Positions 1 to 6,846 are shown, counted from the stretch's first letter. The stretch: DNA of 8,048 bases from Polynucleobacter sp. (GCA_023257325.1 JALRCP010000190.1:1-8048); one strand, 5' to 3'. Numbers and translations: made by a program. The notes: a model not told the origin generated them from the letters alone.

Positions 1-2236
1 GAGAAGCATCTAAGTTCATACCACGCACACCACGAGCAGTTCGACCCATCGGGCGAACATCGTTCTCATCAAAACGCACGGCTTTACCAGCGTCTGAGAA
101 CAACATCACATCATGACGCCCATCCGTAATGGCGGCACCCACCAAATGATCGCCTTCATCGAGGTCCACAGCAATGATGCCGGCCTTGCGAGGATTAGAA
201 AAATCTGACAAGCGTGATTTCTTCACAACACCCTTGCGCGTAGCCATGAATACATACTTGTCATCTTCATAGGCTTTAATGGGCAGAATCACGGTGATTT
301 TTTCACCTTCAACCAATGGGAAAATATTCACAATTGGTTTACCACGTGAAGCACGACCCCCTTGTGGTACTTCCCAGACTTTTAACCAATACATACGACC
401 ACGATCAGAGAAGCACAAGATGGTGTCGTGCGTATTCGCTACGAATAATGTATCAATCCAGTCTTCATCTTTGGTTGCCGTAGCTTGCTTGCCTCGTCCA
501 CCGCGTTTTTGAGCACGGTATTCAGACAAAGGTTGACTCTTCATGTAACCACCATGAGACAAGGTCACCACCAAGTCTTGCGGCGTAATCAAGTCTTCTG
601 TAAATAGCTCGGTGGCATTCATCTCGATGCGTGAGCGGCGTCCTGTGTCATTACCCGCTTGACCAAACTCAGCTTGAACTGCTTGCAATTCTTCTTTGAT
701 GATCACTGTGATGCGCTCAGGCTTTGCCAAAATATCCAATAAGTTGGCAATTTCAAGCATCACCTCTTTGTACTCGCCCACAATCTTGTCTTGCTCTAGA
801 CCCGTTAAGCGCTGTAAGCGCATTTGAAGAATTTCTTGCGCTTGACCCTCTGATAAGCGATACAAACCATCCGCCTGCATACCTGCGGCTGGATCTAAAT
901 CTTCTGGGCGGAATGAATTACGACCACCTGGAGCATCTTTTTCAGCACGAGACAACATCTCGCGCACCACTTCAGAATCCCATGACTTCAATAGAAGTTC
1001 ACGTTTGGCATCTGGAGGGGTTGGCGCTGCTTTGATAATTTTGATGAACTCATCAATATTGGCCAAAGCCACCGCCAAACCTTCCAAGACGTGACCACGA
1101 TCACGAGCTTTTCTAAGTTCAAATACCGTGCGACGAGTAACCACTTCTCGGCGATGAGACAAGAAGCACTCCAACATTTGTTTCAAATTGAGCAAGCGCG
1201 GCTGGTTATCCACCAACGCCACCATGTTCATACCAAATGTGTCTTGGAGTTGAGTGAACTTATAAAGGTTGTTAAGAACTACCTCAGGAACTTCACCGCG
1301 CTTGAGTTCAATCACAACGCGCATGCCTGACTTATCGGACTCGTCACGAATATCAGAAATGCCTTCTACTTTCTTCTCGGTAATCAGCTCAGCGATGCGC
1401 TCAAGCAAAGTCTTTTTGTTGACTTGATACGGCAACTCATCAACGATGATGGCTTGTCTTGAACCACGATCCATGTCTTCAAAGTGTGTTTTTGCACGCA
1501 TGACCACACGACCACGACCCGTGCGATAACCATCCTTCACTCCTTGAATGCCATAGATGATGCCGGCCGTTGGGAAGTCAGGCGCAGGGATAATTTCCAT
1601 TAAGTCGTCAATGGAGCACTCTGGGTTGCTCAATAAATGCAAGCAAGCTGAGACCACTTCATCCAAGTTGTGAGGTGGGATATTGGTGGCCATACCCACC
1701 GCAATACCTGAAGAACCATTGATCAATAGATTCGGGATTTTGGCTGGAAGAATAAGAGGTTCTTTCTCACTTCCGTCATAGTTAGGCCCGAAATCCACGG
1801 TTTCTTTATCGAGATCATCTAATAGCTGATGGGCTATCTTGGCCAAACGAATCTCGGTATAACGCATCGCAGCGGCGTTATCACCGTCTACAGAACCGAA
1901 GTTACCCTGACCATCTACAAGCATGTAGCGCAAAGAGAAATCCTGCGCCATACGAACAATTGTGTCGTAAACCGCTGAATCACCGTGGGGGTGGTATTTA
2001 CCGATCACGTCACCGACAATACGAGCAGACTTCTTGTAAGCCCTGTTCCAGTCGTTATTTAACTCATGCATCGCAAACAAAACGCGACGATGAACGGGTT
2101 TCAAACCATCCCTCACATCAGGCAATGCTCGACCCACAATGACGCTCATGGCATAGTCCAAATAGGACCGACGCATCTCGTCTTCTAGGGATATGGGAAG
2201 TGTCTCTTTAGCGGCGTTATTTTGTGTAATTTCCAT
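1..2236 (-). CDS. gyrA: DNA gyrase subunit A, N-terminal 745 residues (3' end beyond window)
   Basis: GyrA is the DNA breakage-reunion subunit of the GyrA2GyrB2 type IIA topoisomerase, which introduces negative supercoils using ATP hydrolysed by GyrB. The reading frame is open from ATG at 2236 to the left edge and reads as GyrA throughout. The N-terminal S-Y-L-D-Y-A-M-S motif begins at residue 24. The quinolone-resistance region ([10 protein letters not shown]) has Ser87 and Asp91, the wild-type residues at E. coli positions 83 and 87. The catalytic tyrosine is Tyr126 in A-M-R-Y-T-E (E. coli Tyr122). The C-terminal beta-pinwheel domain contains a GyrA box, Q-K-R-G-G-R-G, at residues 576-582 (bases 491-511), which separates it from ParC. 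E. coli GyrA has 875 residues, so roughly 130-150 are missing. The start is well bounded: an in-frame TAA lies four codons upstream. No Shine-Dalgarno sequence precedes it. The gene is divergent from ompA. Confidence 0.98.
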   Translation of the reverse strand, partial: MEITQNNAAKETLPISLEDEMRRSYLDYAMSVIVGRALPDVRDGLKPVHRRVLFAMHELNNDWNRAYKKSARIVGDVIGKYHPHGDSAVYDTIVRMAQDFSLRYMLVDGQGNFGSVDGDNAAAMRYTEIRLAKIAHQLLDDLDKETVDFGPNYDGSEKEPLILPAKIPNLLINGSSGIAVGMATNIPPHNLDEVVSACLHLLSNPECSIDDLMEIIPAPDFPTAGIIYGIQGVKDGYRTGRGRVVMRAKTHFEDMDRGSRQAIIVDELPYQVNKKTLLERIAELITEKKVEGISDIRDESDKSGMRVVIELKRGEVPEVVLNNLYKFTQLQDTFGMNMVALVDNQPRLLNLKQMLECFLSHRREVVTRRTVFELRKARDRGHVLEGLAVALANIDEFIKIIKAAPTPPDAKRELLLKSWDSEVVREMLSRAEKDAPGGRNSFRPEDLDPAAGMQADGLYRLSEGQAQEILQMRLQRLTGLEQDKIVGEYKEVMLEIANLLDILAKPERITVIIKEELQAVQAEFGQAGNDTGRRSRIEMNATELFTEDLITPQDLVVTLSHGGYMKSQPLSEYRAQKRGGRGKQATATKDEDWIDTLFVANTHDTILCFSDRGRMYWLKVWEVPQGGRASRGKPIVNIFPLVEGEKITVILPIKAYEDDKYVFMATRKGVVKKSRLSDFSNPRKAGIIAVDLDEGDHLVGAAITDGRHDVMLFSDAGKAVRFDENDVRPMGRTARGVRGMNLDAS

Positions 2237-2262
2237 CAGGCGATTTTATCACTCACAGACTG

Positions 2263-2290
2263 TTATTTATATGATTTATAGTGCTAAAAT
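2263..2290 (+). promoter_or_regulatory. Candidate ompA promoter (extended -10)
   Basis: TAAAAT at 2285-2290 is a good -10 and is preceded by TG-C (2282-2284), which makes it an extended -10. The -35 region is poor (TTATTT at 2263-2268, spacer 16), as is common when an extended -10 is present. Predicted initiation is near 2297, giving a leader of about 45 nt. Motif-based inference. Confidence 0.45.
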
Positions 2291-2303
2291 ACTGGCATCC
2301 GAA
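2275..2303 (-). promoter_or_regulatory. Candidate gyrA promoter
   Basis: Reading the minus strand, a TATAAA -10 element (2275-2280) is preceded by a 17-bp spacer and a weak -35, TTCGGA (2298-2303, 3 of 6 consensus bases). This predicts a start near 2268 and a leader of about 30 nt before the gyrA ATG. It overlaps the candidate ompA promoter on the other strand. The call rests on motif matching only; the AT-rich region offers other -10-like words. Confidence 0.35.
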
Positions 2304-2310
2304 TTGGATG
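2296..2310 (+). repeat. Inverted repeat / hairpin at 5' end of ompA leader
   Basis: CATCC (2296-2300), a 5-nt loop (GAATT) and GGATG (2306-2310) form a perfect 5-bp stem. The flanking GG (2294-2295) and CC (2313-2314) can extend it across a small bulge. It falls at the predicted 5' end of the ompA transcript. In E. coli, 5' stem-loops stabilise ompA mRNA; a similar role here is inference. Confidence 0.4.
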
Positions 2311-2329
2311 AGCCTCCACACAGATAAAC

Positions 2330-2336
2330 AGAGGGA
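2330..2336 (+). promoter_or_regulatory. ompA ribosome binding site
   Basis: AGAGGGA lies five bases before the ATG at 2342. It is the only clear Shine-Dalgarno sequence in the window and confirms the ompA start. Confidence 0.75.
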
Positions 2337-2341
2337 AAATA

Positions 2342-2911
2342 ATGAAAAAACTACTACAACTTCTAGCCATCGCTGGTATCGCTATCAGCTCAAGCGTTTT
2401 TGCTCAGAAATCAGTTGATAACTGGGTTAACAGCACAGGCATCGTTTGGAAAAACGGTACCAACGAACTTTGCTGGCGCAATGCCAACTGGACTCCAGCA
2501 ACTGCTGCTCCGGGTTGTGACGGTGCCATCGCTTCTGGCGCAGCTCCTAAAGCTGCTGCAAAAGTAACTTTGAATGCTGACGCATTGTTTGACTTTGACA
2601 AATCAGTATTGAAGCCAGCTGCTAAAGCTAGCTTGGATAGCTTGGTTGGTAAAGTGAAGAGCTTGACTCTTGAAGTGATCGTGGCTGTTGGTCACACAGA
2701 CTCAATCGGTACAGATGCTTACAACCAAAAGTTGTCAATTCGTCGCGCTGAATCAGTGAAGAAATACTTGGTCAGCCAAGGTATTCCTGCTAACCGCGTT
2801 TACGTTGAAGGCAAAGGCGAATCACAGCCAGTAGCTGACAACAAGACTAAAGAAGGTCGCGCTAAGAACCGTCGCGTTGAAATCGAAGCGATTGGTACAC
2901 GTGCTCAGTAA
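2342..2911 (+). CDS. ompA: OmpA-family peptidoglycan-binding protein, short betaproteobacterial type
   Basis: This is an exported envelope protein of 189 residues that should tie the outer envelope to peptidoglycan. Residues 1-21 are a typical signal peptide (M-K-K, hydrophobic core, V-F-A before Gln22). A short region with W-K-N-G-T-N-E-L-C-W-R and two cysteines (Cys44, Cys59) follows, then an Ala/Pro/Lys-rich linker. The OmpA C-terminal domain starts near residue 75. It carries F-D-F-D at 83-86, G-H-T-D-S at 117-121 and R-R-A at 134-136. Asp120 and Arg135 have the same 15-residue spacing as the diaminopimelate-binding Asp and Arg of OmpA domains. There is no room for the eight-stranded barrel of enteric OmpA. 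Codons look strongly biased, as in an abundant protein. The gene has its own promoter, Shine-Dalgarno and terminator, so it is probably monocistronic. The family is certain; how it is held at the outer membrane is not visible. Confidence 0.93.
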   Translation: MKKLLQLLAIAGIAISSSVFAQKSVDNWVNSTGIVWKNGTNELCWRNANWTPATAAPGCDGAIASGAAPKAAAKVTLNADALFDFDKSVLKPAAKASLDSLVGKVKSLTLEVIVAVGHTDSIGTDAYNQKLSIRRAESVKKYLVSQGIPANRVYVEGKGESQPVADNKTKEGRAKNRRVEIEAIGTRAQ

Positions 2912-2928
2912 TTAAGTTCTTACTTAAT
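2911..2928 (+). repeat. Inverted repeat just after the ompA stop
   Basis: ATTAAGT (2911-2917), loop TCTT, ACTTAAT (2922-2928) form a perfect 7-bp AT-rich stem that begins at the last base of the ompA stop codon. It sits 7 bases upstream of the terminator hairpin. It could be a weak 3'-end stabilising stem; its function is unknown. Confidence 0.5.
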
Positions 2929-2935
2929 CATTCTT

Positions 2936-2962
2936 AAAAACCCGGCTTTGCCGGGTTTTTTT
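2936..2962 (+). terminator. Rho-independent terminator of ompA
   Basis: A-tract (2936-2940), stem CCCGGC (2941-2946), loop TTT, stem GCCGGG (2950-2955), then seven T residues (2956-2962). The GC-rich stem with a U-tract is a classic intrinsic terminator and separates ompA from ubiG. The 5' A-tract can lengthen the stem. Confidence 0.92.
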
Positions 2963-2992
2963 ATGCCTACGTTTTAGCAACTTTCAGCTCAC

Positions 2993-3019
2993 CTCTCTGG
3001 ATTAATTAAATCCAGAGAG
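2993..3019 (+). repeat. Perfect 11-bp inverted repeat between ompA and ubiG
   Basis: CTCTCTGGATT (2993-3003), a 5-base spacer (AATTA) and AATCCAGAGAG (3009-3019) are exact reverse complements. No T-tract follows on either side, so it does not look like an intrinsic terminator. It lies 40-66 bp upstream of the ubiG ATG and just upstream of the candidate ubiG promoter. A regulator-binding dyad or an RNA hairpin are both possible. Confidence 0.6.
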
Positions 3020-3022
3020 CTT

Positions 3023-3052
3023 TCAACAGAGTTCTGTTCAGTTGATTAGAAT
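3023..3052 (+). promoter_or_regulatory. Candidate ubiG promoter overlapped by a 14-bp dyad
   Basis: TCAACA (3023-3028, 4 of 6 matches to TTGACA) is separated by 18 bp from TAGAAT (3047-3052, 5 of 6 matches to TATAAT). A dyad, AACAGA-GT-TCTGTT (3025-3038), covers the -35 and the start of the spacer, where a repressor would block polymerase. Initiation 7 bases after the -10 would fall on the ubiG ATG itself, implying a leaderless or nearly leaderless message. Motif-based inference. Confidence 0.35.
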
Positions 3053-3058
3053 AGAGTC

Positions 3059-3751
3059 ATGAATGCAGATCAAAACGAACTCGATAAATTCAGCGCCTTG
3101 GCTCACCGTTGGTGGGACCCCACCAGCGAATTCAAGCCTTTGCACGCCATTAATCCATTAAGACTCAATTGGATTAATCAACATACTGATTTAGCCGGTA
3201 AAAAGGTTTTAGATGTGGGCTGTGGGGGTGGTATTTTGGCTGAATCGATGGCCCAAGCAGGCGCCCAAACTAAAGGCATCGACTTATCCAAGAAAGCCCT
3301 TCAAGTAGCCGAACTTCACAGCCTAGAAAGTGGTGTTGCTGTTGATTATGAGTACATCAGCGCTGAGGATTTAGCCATCAGAGAAGCTGGACAATACGAC
3401 GTGGTCACTTGCATGGAAATGCTAGAACACGTACCTGATCCAATGAGCATCATTCAAGCTTGCTCCACTTTGGTCAAACCAGGTGGTCATGTGTTCTTTA
3501 GCACCTTAAACAGAAATCCCAAGTCTTATTTGTTTGCCATCATTGGCGCGGAATACATTCTTCGCTTGCTCCCTAAGGGTACGCACGATTACAAAAAGTT
3601 CATCAAACCCTCTGAATTAAGTCAGTTTGTTAGAGAGGCTGATTTGGAAATGGTGGAATTGATGGGCATGACCTACAACCCCTTTACCGAGGTGTATTCA
3701 TTGGGGCGTGACACAGATGTGAATTACATGATTGCCACACGCAAACAATAA
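3059..3751 (+). CDS. ubiG: Ubiquinone biosynthesis O-methyltransferase UbiG
   Basis: UbiG is a SAM-dependent class I methyltransferase that carries out both O-methylations of ubiquinone synthesis: of the 2-polyprenyl-6-hydroxyphenol intermediate and of 3-demethylubiquinol. The 230-residue product compares with 240 in E. coli; the difference is mostly a shorter N-terminus. Visible features are the R-W-W-D element at 17-20 with F-K-P-L-H at 25-29, SAM motif [10 protein letters not shown] at 50-58, the acidic residue Asp75 after beta-2, [11 protein letters not shown] at 118-128, F-F-S-T-L-N-R-N at 146-153 and [12 protein letters not shown] at 173-184. All are characteristic of UbiG. ATG 3059 is the only reasonable start because an in-frame TAG lies at 3047-3049. 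The nearest purine run (AGAG, 3053-3056) is too close to be a normal Shine-Dalgarno. The phosphatase gene follows after 21 bp, probably in the same operon. Confidence 0.97.
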   Translation: MNADQNELDKFSALAHRWWDPTSEFKPLHAINPLRLNWINQHTDLAGKKVLDVGCGGGILAESMAQAGAQTKGIDLSKKALQVAELHSLESGVAVDYEYISAEDLAIREAGQYDVVTCMEMLEHVPDPMSIIQACSTLVKPGGHVFFSTLNRNPKSYLFAIIGAEYILRLLPKGTHDYKKFIKPSELSQFVREADLEMVELMGMTYNPFTEVYSLGRDTDVNYMIATRKQ

Positions 3752-3772
3752 TCTTCCTAGCCACTGGCACTT

Positions 3773-4480
3773 ATGTCTTCTTCTTTTTCGCCATCCTCGT
3801 CGTCTTCGCCCTCGAAAAAACCTTTATTCCAAGGTGTATTTTTTGATTTAGATGGCACACTGGCTGACACAGCGCCCGATTTAGTCGCCGCTGTGAATTT
3901 ACTCAGAGTCACTAAAGGCTTGACTCCTCTACCCTACGAGGAACTTCGCCCACGCGCTTCTGCAGGCGCCAAGGGCTTAATTGGTGGCGCTTTTGGTTAT
4001 GATGCATCTCATCCAGAGTATGAAGCTTTAAGAGTTCAGTTCATTGCTAATTATGAAAAAGACATTTGCGTTCACACACAATTGTTTGAGGGCATCAATG
4101 AGGTATTACGCGAGCTTGAAACTCATTGTGTACCCTGGGGCATAGTGACCAATAAGGCTGAACGCCTTACCCGACCCCTCTTAGATTTAATGAAATTGAG
4201 TGATCGCAGTCATGCCATTGTGGGCGGTGACACAACCCCCTACTCCAAACCTCATCCAGCCCCCATCCTAAAGGCCACTGAAATTTGCAAACTCGATCCC
4301 ACAGCCTGCGTGTATGTCGGCGATGATCTAAGAGATGTTCAAGCAGGCAAAGCTGCTGGCATGAAAACCATTGCCACAGCCTATGGCTACTGTGGCTGCG
4401 ATGAACCGATAGAAGATTGGGGCGCTGATTACATCGTCTACCACCCCTCAGAACTCAGCCAAATTATTTTTAGTCATTAA
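3773..4480 (+). CDS. gph: HAD-family phosphatase, Gph/MupP type (phosphoglycolate or MurNAc-6-P phosphatase)
   Basis: This is a 235-residue cytoplasmic haloacid-dehalogenase-like phosphatase. All four HAD motifs are intact: D-L-D-G-T with nucleophile Asp25 and acid/base Asp27; Thr126 in V-T-N-K; Lys159 in S-K-P-H-P; and Mg-binding G-D-D-L-R-D at 183-188. The insert between motifs I and II (about 35-110) is a helical type I cap. Such proteins are usually annotated phosphoglycolate phosphatase. However, direct linkage downstream of ubiG, the A-G-A-K-G-L-I-G-G-A-F-G stretch at 64-75 and the C-terminal W-G-A-D-Y-I-V-Y-H-P-S-E-L recall Pseudomonas MupP, the MurNAc-6-phosphate phosphatase of cell-wall recycling, so the substrate is open. 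Residues 2-14 are an unusual serine-rich tail (10 of 13 Ser). No other ATG, GTG or TTG start fits before the catalytic motif, and an in-frame TAG lies five codons upstream. No Shine-Dalgarno is visible. It lies between ubiG and chrA, probably co-transcribed. Confidence 0.9.
   Translation: MSSSFSPSSSSSPSKKPLFQGVFFDLDGTLADTAPDLVAAVNLLRVTKGLTPLPYEELRPRASAGAKGLIGGAFGYDASHPEYEALRVQFIANYEKDICVHTQLFEGINEVLRELETHCVPWGIVTNKAERLTRPLLDLMKLSDRSHAIVGGDTTPYSKPHPAPILKATEICKLDPTACVYVGDDLRDVQAGKAAGMKTIATAYGYCGCDEPIEDWGADYIVYHPSELSQIIFSH
3776..3814 (+). repeat. Low-complexity TCN tract encoding serine-rich tail
   Basis: Thirteen codons directly after the phosphatase ATG are nearly all TCT, TCC or TCG, with single TTT, CCA and CCC interruptions. 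This gives an almost pure pyrimidine strand of 39 bases. Imperfect trinucleotide repeats like this can change length by slippage without breaking the frame. Confidence 0.6.
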
Positions 4481-4482
4481 CC

Positions 4483-5781
4483 ATGACCCCAACCCAAAGT
4501 CCGAGCATTCAAGAAGCATTTTGGTTCTGGCTTAAATTGGGAGTGATTAGTTTTGGCGGTCCCGCAGGTCAGATTTCGACCATGCATGAAGAATTGGTTG
4601 AGAAAAAAAAGTGGGTCTCTGAAGAAAATTTTCTTCATGCCATGAATTACTGCATGCTGTTGCCAGGCCCTGAGGCTCAGCAATTAGCCACTTACTTAGG
4701 TTGGTTAATACATCGCACTTGGGGTGGCATCATGGCTGGGGTCTTATTTATCCTGCCATCTCTAATTTTATTTATTGGACTCTCATGGGTGTATTTGGTT
4801 TATGGCCAACAAACTTGGCTCATCAATTTATTTGAAACTCTCAAACCAGCAGTCGTGGCAATTATTTTTTATGCCGCCTATAAGATGGCTCGTAAAACCC
4901 TACGCAGCTATTTACTTGCAGCAATCTCCACGGCATCAATAATCGCTGTGACTCTATTCAATATTTCTTTCCCTTGGGTGGTGTTCTTTGCGGCCATCGT
5001 TGGCTACACCTACGGGCATTTCAAGCATCCAGCTTTAGAAATTGAGAAGAATCAAAATAAATCAATATCAATCCCAATTAACTCGAATGTCAGAGCTTTC
5101 AATTTAAAGTGGGCATTAAAAGTACTGAGCGTATTTTTATTGTTGTGGGTAATACCTATTGGGGTTTTGATGAGCACGCATGGTTGGCAACATACTTACA
5201 CACAAATGTCTTGGTTCTTTACTAAAGCTGCCTTCCTAACTTTTGGTGGTGCCTACGCAGTATTGCCTTATGTCTACGAAGCGGTTGTTGAGAACTTTCA
5301 ATGGTTAAGCTCCGCTCAAATACTGGATGGCCTGGCTTTAGGAGAATCAACCCCGGGACCTTTGATCATGATTGTGGCTTTTGTAGGATTTTTAGCCTCT
5401 TATCAACAAGCCTTGTTAGACAGCAGTCATCTATTCGAAGCTGGAGCCCTAGGTGCAGTCCTTGCAACATGGTTTACTTTTTTACCGTCATTTTTATTCA
5501 TCTTATTAGGCGCACCCTTTATTGAGAAAACCAAAGAATTCCCCAAAATGGTACAAGCGCTTCAATTCATCACAGCCGCCGTGGTGGGTACGGTCATTCA
5601 ACTAGGGCTATTTTTTGCACAGCATATTTTTTGGCCCAATGGTCTCAATCAAGAAATCTCACTTTTTGCTCTAGGCATGAGCTTCGCCTCTATTTATCTT
5701 TTAGCATTTAGACAGTGGACCATCCTGCAACTACTTGGACTGTGCTTCATTGTCGCCTGCTCTCGCTGGCTACTTTTTTAA
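4483..5781 (+). CDS. chrA: Chromate transporter ChrA, long-chain (two-domain) CHR family
   Basis: ChrA is an inner-membrane carrier of the CHR superfamily; characterised members export chromate using the proton gradient. The 432-residue product contains both homologous halves. The first has F-G-G-P at 24-27 and L-P-G-P-E-A-Q-Q at 61-68. The second has F-G-G-A-Y-A-V-L-P-Y at 254-263 and S-T-P-G-P at 289-293. The rest is a series of strongly hydrophobic segments, with a polar loop around residues 178-207 joining the halves. Length and the paired motifs match the bidomain type, as opposed to the single-domain pairs of about 200 residues. The ATG lies 2 bp after the phosphatase stop with no Shine-Dalgarno, which suggests translational coupling. 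No chrB or chrF regulator lies beside it. It converges with selD across 18 bp with no obvious terminator. Family membership is sure; chromate as the physiological substrate is assumed from the family. Confidence 0.92.
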   Translation: MTPTQSPSIQEAFWFWLKLGVISFGGPAGQISTMHEELVEKKKWVSEENFLHAMNYCMLLPGPEAQQLATYLGWLIHRTWGGIMAGVLFILPSLILFIGLSWVYLVYGQQTWLINLFETLKPAVVAIIFYAAYKMARKTLRSYLLAAISTASIIAVTLFNISFPWVVFFAAIVGYTYGHFKHPALEIEKNQNKSISIPINSNVRAFNLKWALKVLSVFLLLWVIPIGVLMSTHGWQHTYTQMSWFFTKAAFLTFGGAYAVLPYVYEAVVENFQWLSSAQILDGLALGESTPGPLIMIVAFVGFLASYQQALLDSSHLFEAGALGAVLATWFTFLPSFLFILLGAPFIEKTKEFPKMVQALQFITAAVVGTVIQLGLFFAQHIFWPNGLNQEISLFALGMSFASIYLLAFRQWTILQLLGLCFIVACSRWLLF

Positions 5782-5799
5782 ATAATTAACTGTCTTAGG

Positions 5800-6846
5800 T
5801 TATTGATGAATTTGAATGGTGGGTGGACCACTGACCATCCGACCAATCTTTTTCGCTTCTAAAAAGCCAGTTTCTTGGAATGCTTTTAATACTTTGCCTT
5901 CAAATTCAGGGGAACAAGTGACCAAAAGACCCCCGCTGGTTTGAGGATCTGTCAAAATTTTTTGAATCCAAGATTCATTGAGTGAGGGCTCAGAAAATGA
6001 AACGTGATCCCCATAACTCGCCCAATTACGTTGCGATGCGCCAGTGGCAATACCCTCTTGCACCAACTTGAGTGCCTCAGGTATTACTGGAATAGCCTCA
6101 AAAGAAAGTTCAGCTCCTAATTGAGAACCACGACATACCTCCAAAAGATGCCCAGCCAGGCCAAACCCTGTGACATCGGTCAGCGCATGGACTTCTTTGT
6201 ATTTTGCTAATTCAATACCCGTGACATTTAAAGCCGTGGTGTGACGAATCATGGTGTCATAAGCACTTGCACTCAACAAACCTTTTTTTAAACCTGCCGA
6301 CAACACCCCTACACCCAAAGGCTTACCCAAAATAATTTGATCATCGACACGGGCACTGTGATTGGTCTTGACTTGATTGGGATGCACCAAACCAATCGCC
6401 ACAAGACCATAGATTGGTTCTAACACATCAATTGAATGACCCCCCGCAATTGGAATGCCAGCTTTTTCGCAAACATCTTGACCACCCGCCATAATTTTTT
6501 GAATGACTTCAATGGGTAATTTATCTAAAGGCATCCCCACAATGGCCAAAGCCATGATTGGCTGCCCACCCATCGCGTAGATATCAGAGATGGCATTGGT
6601 TGCAGCAATTCTGCCGAAATCATAAGGGTCATCCACAATGGGCGTAAAGAAATCCGTCGTAGCAATCAGTGCTTGCTCATCATTTAAGCGATACACTGCT
6701 GCATCGTCACTTGTCTTAGTGCCCACCATTAACTCTTTGGGCATTGCTTTAAGTGGTGAATCTGCCAGTATTTTTGACAAAATTGCTGGTGAGATTTTGC
6801 AGCCACAGCCCCCACCATGGGAAAATTGAGTTAATTTAATCGTCAT
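5800..6846 (-). CDS. selD: Selenide, water dikinase (selenophosphate synthase), Cys form
   Basis: SelD converts selenide and ATP to selenophosphate, AMP and phosphate, supplying activated selenium in the cytoplasm. The 348-residue product matches E. coli SelD (347) end to end. The N-terminal active-site loop H-G-G-G-C-G-C-K (10-17) has Cys14 and Lys17, equivalent to E. coli Cys17 and Lys20. The codon for Cys14 is TGT (6805-6807), so this is not a selenocysteine enzyme. Metal and ATP contacts follow in S-D-D-A-A-V-Y (46-52), T-T-D-F-F (63-67), and I-A-A-T-N-A-I-S-D (80-88). Further along are A-G-G-H-S-I-D, D-V-T-G-F-G-L-A-G-H-L and the C-terminal D-P-Q-T-S-G-G-L. It starts 15 bp from mnmH on the opposite strand; that enzyme uses its product. 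No Shine-Dalgarno is seen before the ATG, and any promoter must lie inside mnmH coding sequence. Confidence 0.97.
   Translation of the reverse strand: MTIKLTQFSHGGGCGCKISPAILSKILADSPLKAMPKELMVGTKTSDDAAVYRLNDEQALIATTDFFTPIVDDPYDFGRIAATNAISDIYAMGGQPIMALAIVGMPLDKLPIEVIQKIMAGGQDVCEKAGIPIAGGHSIDVLEPIYGLVAIGLVHPNQVKTNHSARVDDQIILGKPLGVGVLSAGLKKGLLSASAYDTMIRHTTALNVTGIELAKYKEVHALTDVTGFGLAGHLLEVCRGSQLGAELSFEAIPVIPEALKLVQEGIATGASQRNWASYGDHVSFSEPSLNESWIQKILTDPQTSGGLLVTCSPEFEGKVLKAFQETGFLEAKKIGRMVSGPPTIQIHQ

Noticed and set aside
279..1330. Several plus-strand open frames of 77-103 codons opposite gyrA
   Set aside because: They lie antisense to well-conserved gyrA codons, show no domain-like pattern and have no ribosome binding site.
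1960..2142. 60-codon plus-strand frame opposite the gyrA quinolone-resistance region
   Set aside because: It is antisense to the most conserved part of gyrA, and its composition is explained by gyrA codon use.
1..2236. Possibility that the minus-strand topoisomerase is ParC
   Set aside because: The Q-K-R-G-G-R-G GyrA box and E. coli GyrA-like sequence around the catalytic tyrosine identify GyrA.
3025..3038. LexA-like SOS box in the dyad before ubiG
   Set aside because: The half-sites read ACAG then CTGT, the opposite orientation to the CTGT-N8-ACAG LexA box.
5782..5799. Bidirectional terminator between chrA and selD
   Set aside because: The 18-bp gap is AT-rich but forms no convincing stem with a T-tract on either strand.
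6774..6779. Perfect TTGACA on the plus strand, upstream of mnmH
   Set aside because: No acceptable -10 lies 15-19 bp downstream, and it is within selD coding sequence, so it is not called as the mnmH promoter.
6805..6807. Possible selenocysteine in SelD
   Set aside because: The active-site codon is TGT (Cys), not TGA, and the frame has no internal stop.
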